A stretch of DNA of 64,000 bases, taken from assembly GCF_031755915.1 (NCBI RefSeq), contig NC_083382.1, forward strand, positions 11,153,501 through 11,217,500, read 5' to 3'. The notes below the pieces were generated by a model. The model made no database searches. It was not told the origin of the DNA and saw only the letters and a list, made by a program, of their open reading frames with translations. The DNA comes from Ziziphus jujuba (lineage: Eukaryota > Streptophyta > Magnoliopsida > Rosales > Rhamnaceae). The position numbers and the translations under genes were made by a program. Position 1 is the stretch's first letter, and every line of letters begins with the position of its first letter. This document shows, one piece after another, positions 60,512 to 64,000 of the stretch.

Positions 60512-62553
60512 TTCTGTATTCTGATACTCCAAATTGAACAAATTTGTACAGCGAATATTTTAGTTTTAGTTTTTAATCAATTAACGAAATATATTATACA
60601 ATGTTTTAGATAAAAAAAAACACTGATTTTTGTTTTCTTGTCAATTTTAAAGAAAATAACTCCAATTGAAAAATTCCCCATCTGGCATTTGAATTACAAA
60701 GGCAATGTAGGTGTAATAAATACAAAATTCAAAACATGAATAAAGTTGATCTTTTGTGACAGTTCAAAAAGCAAAAATCACTGATTTTTCAAATAATAAT
60801 AAAATCACTTAATTTTTCAATATTAAAAAAAATATAAAATTAAAATCCAATAATATACATGAAAAATTAAAATATTAATAAATGTAAGTTTTTTCTACTC
60901 TGTATTTTATTTTTTTAATATTGAAAAATCCACCTAAGCCAACTCATCATCTGCGTACGTGGCAATGCTGACGTGGTCATTGTGATCTGATTTACTGGAC
61001 CTTACAATCGGTGCAGACCCAATAGGCCTAATAGGAATCTGGGCTCCATGGTCCAAACTCGAAATTACTGAGGAAATATTTTATTTTTTATTATTTTCTT
61101 TTAACAGTATCAGAGAAGACGATGAAGAAGAACCCAATGAACAATACAACAATAATATCATTTTCCCGCAAATTCCTCTATCTGGTAAAATGGTTCTTCT
61201 CCGACTAAACTCATTTACTCAGTTATCTATATTCAATTTTTTTCTCTAATAAATTTATTATAAATTTCCATGGTTTTGGAACCTCCAGAATCACAACTTA
61301 CAGGCTCTTTGCAACTTCACATTTGTGAAAAAAAGCTGAGAAATTTGAATCATTTCAGGGCCTCTTTTTGCTGTTTTCCATCCAAAAGGTATTTCCAATT
61401 TTCTGGCATTATATATTCTTGCTATATGGTTTGAAATTCTTTACATTTCTTACCATCTTCTGAAAGCTTACATTTTTAGGGTTATTTTTAGTTTCTTTTA
61501 TTTTTCATGAATGCTTTGCACTTTGAAATTCCAGGGACTCTAGCTCTTTTTTTCTGGAATTTTGATTCTTAGTCATTGAAATATGAATAATTCTGCCTTA
61601 TTACTATTCGGATTTCATCTCTCCATCTGGCTCTGAAACGAGAATAAAGTTTGATATTTTTCGTCAACATTTTTCTTCTTATGCTCTATTATAAAGTGTG
61701 TATAGTCTTATTTTTTTATTATTTTTTTTTTTAACAATTTTGAAGAATTTCTTATTGCTTGCTGTGACAAACATTTTGTGCCAAGTTGAGGAAAAGATAA
61801 AAAAATGAATCTTCTTTTTTTTTTTTTTTTTTGGTCCTTCTCTTTGGGTTCCTTTGGTTCATTGCCTACTTGAGGAAAAGAAAAGAAAACGAAGTTTGGA
61901 ATCATATGTTACAGTAGCTGTATTGGTGTGTAAATATTAAAACTTGGACAAAGAGGTGTAGCTGCATTAGTTGAGGATATCTGCATTAGCTGAGTAGAAC
62001 ATTTGATTTTCCAATTGCGAAATTGTAGTACTTGCAGTCTTAAGCACTCTATAGGGAGCATTGGATTCTTCTTTCCCGACGTCTACTATAGATTGATATG
62101 GTGCTTCCTCATCTTTTTAAATGAAATAAATTGAAGAAATAAATATTACACTTTTTTGTTTGAAACCCTTATACAGTCAGGTATTCAACTAAGCCAGCCA
62201 AATTATTCCGGTAAATCAGAATGAAAATGATTAAATTTCCATTAAAAGACTTCAACATTTTAGGTTCACATTCTGCTGAGTATCTCAGTTGGATTCCATG
62301 CTGTACCACGGAAAAAATTATGGAAAAAAGAAAAAAAAAAAAAATTGTGATTGTATGTTTGCTGTCATTTAGTTTCTAAAGAAAAAGAATTAAGCTCAAG
62401 GACAGATATAATTATAATATTTTGTTCATTTTTCTTTGTCCTAATATAAAATGAAATTTGTGCTTTATTATACTCTCCCCCTTCCTGCAATTTATTAGAG
62501 TCATGGAGATCATAATATTTTGGAAATTGCACACTTTCCAGATTTCGTAGAAA
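60308..62553. other. Spacer with PPR 3' end and FRS leader
   Basis: The first 250 bp is likely PPR 3' UTR and includes a (CT)n tract (about 60473-60508). From about 61100 onward lies the probable leader of the FAR1-related gene, since the acceptor-like ACTTTCCAG ends at 62540, just before its ATG at 62554. A donor could be near 61184 (ctg|gtaaaa). A T-run lies at about 61813-61833. No other gene is supported. Confidence 0.5.
60473..60508. repeat. (CT)n microsatellite in PPR 3' flank
   Basis: About 18 uninterrupted CT repeats lie 165 bp after the PPR stop, probably within the 3' UTR. Confidence 0.9.
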
Positions 62554-64000
62554 ATGGCGATGAAGCCATCAAATAACATTTGGATTCGTCGCCAACAGTG
62601 CCCATGTGGAGACTGGAAGTGTTACATCAAGTATGAAGGAGATGATCAGGTCTCTGTAAGCTCTCAGCATGTAAAGACTGAAATGATACCATCATCTTCA
62701 TCATCATCAGAAGCTGTCTTCACTCCTTATGTTGGTCAAATTTTTAAAAGCGATGATGATGCATTTGAATACTATAGCAATTTTGCTCGAAAGAATGGAT
62801 TTTCAATCAGAAAGGCACGCTCAACGGAAAGCCAAAGTTTAGGTATATATAGACGAGATTTTGTTTGTTACCGGTCAGGATTTAATCAGCCAAGAAAAAA
62901 GGCTAACGTGGAGCATCCTAGGGAGCGAAAATCAGTAAGATGTGGATGTGATGCAAAGTTGTATTTGACAAAGGAAATTGTTGATGGGGTTACGCAGTGG
63001 TATGTATCACAATTTAGTAATGTCCATAATCATGAATTATTAGAAGATGACCAAGTGCGACTACTTCCTGCATACCGGAAAATACAAGAGGCTGACCAAG
63101 AACGCATTCTTTTGCTCTCAAAAGCTGGGTTTCCTGTGAATCGAATAGTAAAGGTGCTGGAGTTGGAAAAGGGTGTCCAACCTGGACACTTGCCCTTCAT
63201 AGAGAAAGATGTCAGGAATTTTGTTCGAACTTGTAAGAAGACAGTTCAAGAAAATGATGCTTTACTCAGTGAGAAGAGAGAGAATGATACACTGGAATTT
63301 CTTGAGACCTGCAAGGCTATGGCAGAGAGGGATCCAGATTTTATTTATGACTATACAACAGATGAAAATGAGAAAGTCGAAAATATTGCATGGTCATATG
63401 GCAATTCTGTTCGGGCATTTACAGTATTTGGTGATGTGGTTTCTTTTGACACCACATATCGTTCTATCACTTATGGATTGCTCCTTGGAGTGTGGTTTGG
63501 TATTGATAGTCATGGAAAGGCAATTTTATTTGGATGTGTTCTACTACAAGATGAGAGTTCTCATTCATTATCTTGGGCTTTACAGGTTTGTGGATGTAAA
63601 TCTTTGTGATCAATTTGCGTCAATCTTCATGTATCTTTTATGATTTTCTTCTTTTGAACAGACATTTGTTCGATTTATGAGAGGAAGACATCCACAGACT
63701 ATTCTAACCGATATAGATTCTGGGCTCAGAGATGCCATAGTAAGCGAGTTGCCAAATACTAAACATGTTATATGTATATGGCATGTTCTCTCCAAAATAT
63801 CCAGTTGGTTTTCTTTGCCTCTTGGTTCAAAGTATGCAGATTTTAAAGCAGAGTTTGATATGTTGTGTCATCTGGAGAGCATAGAAGACTTTGAACATCA
63901 ATGGAATCTTTTGGTGGCTCGTTTTGGACTTGTTTCAGATAAGCATGTAGCATTATTGTATTCATATAGAACATTCTGGCCATTTTCCTACATTAGAAGT
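62554..64000 (+). CDS. FAR1-RELATED SEQUENCE transcription factor, 5' part (FRS10/FRS11-like)
   Basis: Two exons are visible, 62554-63585 and 63662 to the window edge, with a 76-bp phase-0 intron (CAG|GTTTGTG, TTTTGAACAG). They give 457 residues so far, incomplete at the C-terminus. The N-terminus has a Cys motif (CPCGDWKCYIKYEGDD). The FAR1 zinc-finger domain starts near residue 60 with PYVGQIFKSDDDAFEYYSNF and contains FVCYRSG, RCGCDAKLYL and NVHNHELL. The MULE transposase-derived domain shows FDTTYR (Asp299) and ILTDIDSGLRDAI (Asp361), followed by KHVICIWHVLSKI. The SWIM zinc finger expected downstream lies beyond the window. By family knowledge these are transcription factors domesticated from Mutator-like transposases; FHY3 and FAR1 act in phytochrome A signalling. 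Closest recalled relatives are FRS10/FRS11. Confidence 0.9.

Noticed and set aside
1..64000. CRISPR arrays, prokaryotic operons, phage or plasmid modules
   Set aside because: Intron structure, plant gene families and repeats show nuclear plant DNA. Tandem repeats here are satellites and microsatellites, without spacers.
1..64000. tRNA or rRNA genes
   Set aside because: I scanned for B-box-like GGTTCGAATCC and found only the degenerate SINE-like match near 40040; no cloverleaf was supported.

Overview
This is a nuclear chromosome window from a flowering plant, most likely a eudicot. It has AT-rich intergenic DNA full of (AT)n, (GA)n and homopolymer tracts, GT-AG introns, and plant-specific gene families: a fasciclin-like arabinogalactan protein, phytochrome C, a DYW-class PPR protein, a FAR1-related transcription factor and the plant SnRK1 beta subunit. 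I cannot fix the family or genus. An intact PHYC argues against lineages that have lost this gene. The gene order looks like ordinary, sparse plant chromosome; there is no operon, CRISPR array or phage-like unit.

Layout. Positions 1-6335 hold three full and one truncated copy of a 1.6-1.9 kb tandem unit. It probably continues past the left edge. Each copy carries, on the minus strand, the decayed exons of one unidentified gene plus a 12-bp minisatellite. A two-exon FLA1/FLA2-type cell-surface gene follows (8394-10852, minus). After a long spacer containing a weak miR482-like hairpin comes a single-exon NF-YB3-type gene (16793-17428, minus) with two G-boxes upstream. The 17.4-23.6 kb spacer contains a probable solo LTR. 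An unnamed plant membrane protein lies at 23645-24349 (minus). The 24.4-35.4 kb spacer is gene-poor and holds several foldback MITEs and one orphan open frame.

The right half is richer in genes: the SnRK1 beta subunit (35860-38465, plus, four coding exons); a three-exon, 120-residue plastid-type membrane protein (39041-39670, minus) that can only be seen by joining short exons; N-acetylglucosaminyltransferase II (41654-42943, plus); phytochrome C (51090-55823, plus, four exons, 1122 residues); a MEF7-like mitochondrial RNA-editing PPR-DYW protein (57059-60307, plus); and the 5' part of a FAR1-related gene running off the right edge.

The genes do not form one pathway, although PHYC, NF-YB and FAR1-family proteins all act in light and flowering control. 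The points most worth checking are the decayed gene-derived tandem array, a 23-codon upstream ORF in the SnRK1-beta leader whose stop codon is formed at a splice junction and overlaps the main AUG, the small plastid-type gene, and the MITEs that sit beside (TA)n tracts.
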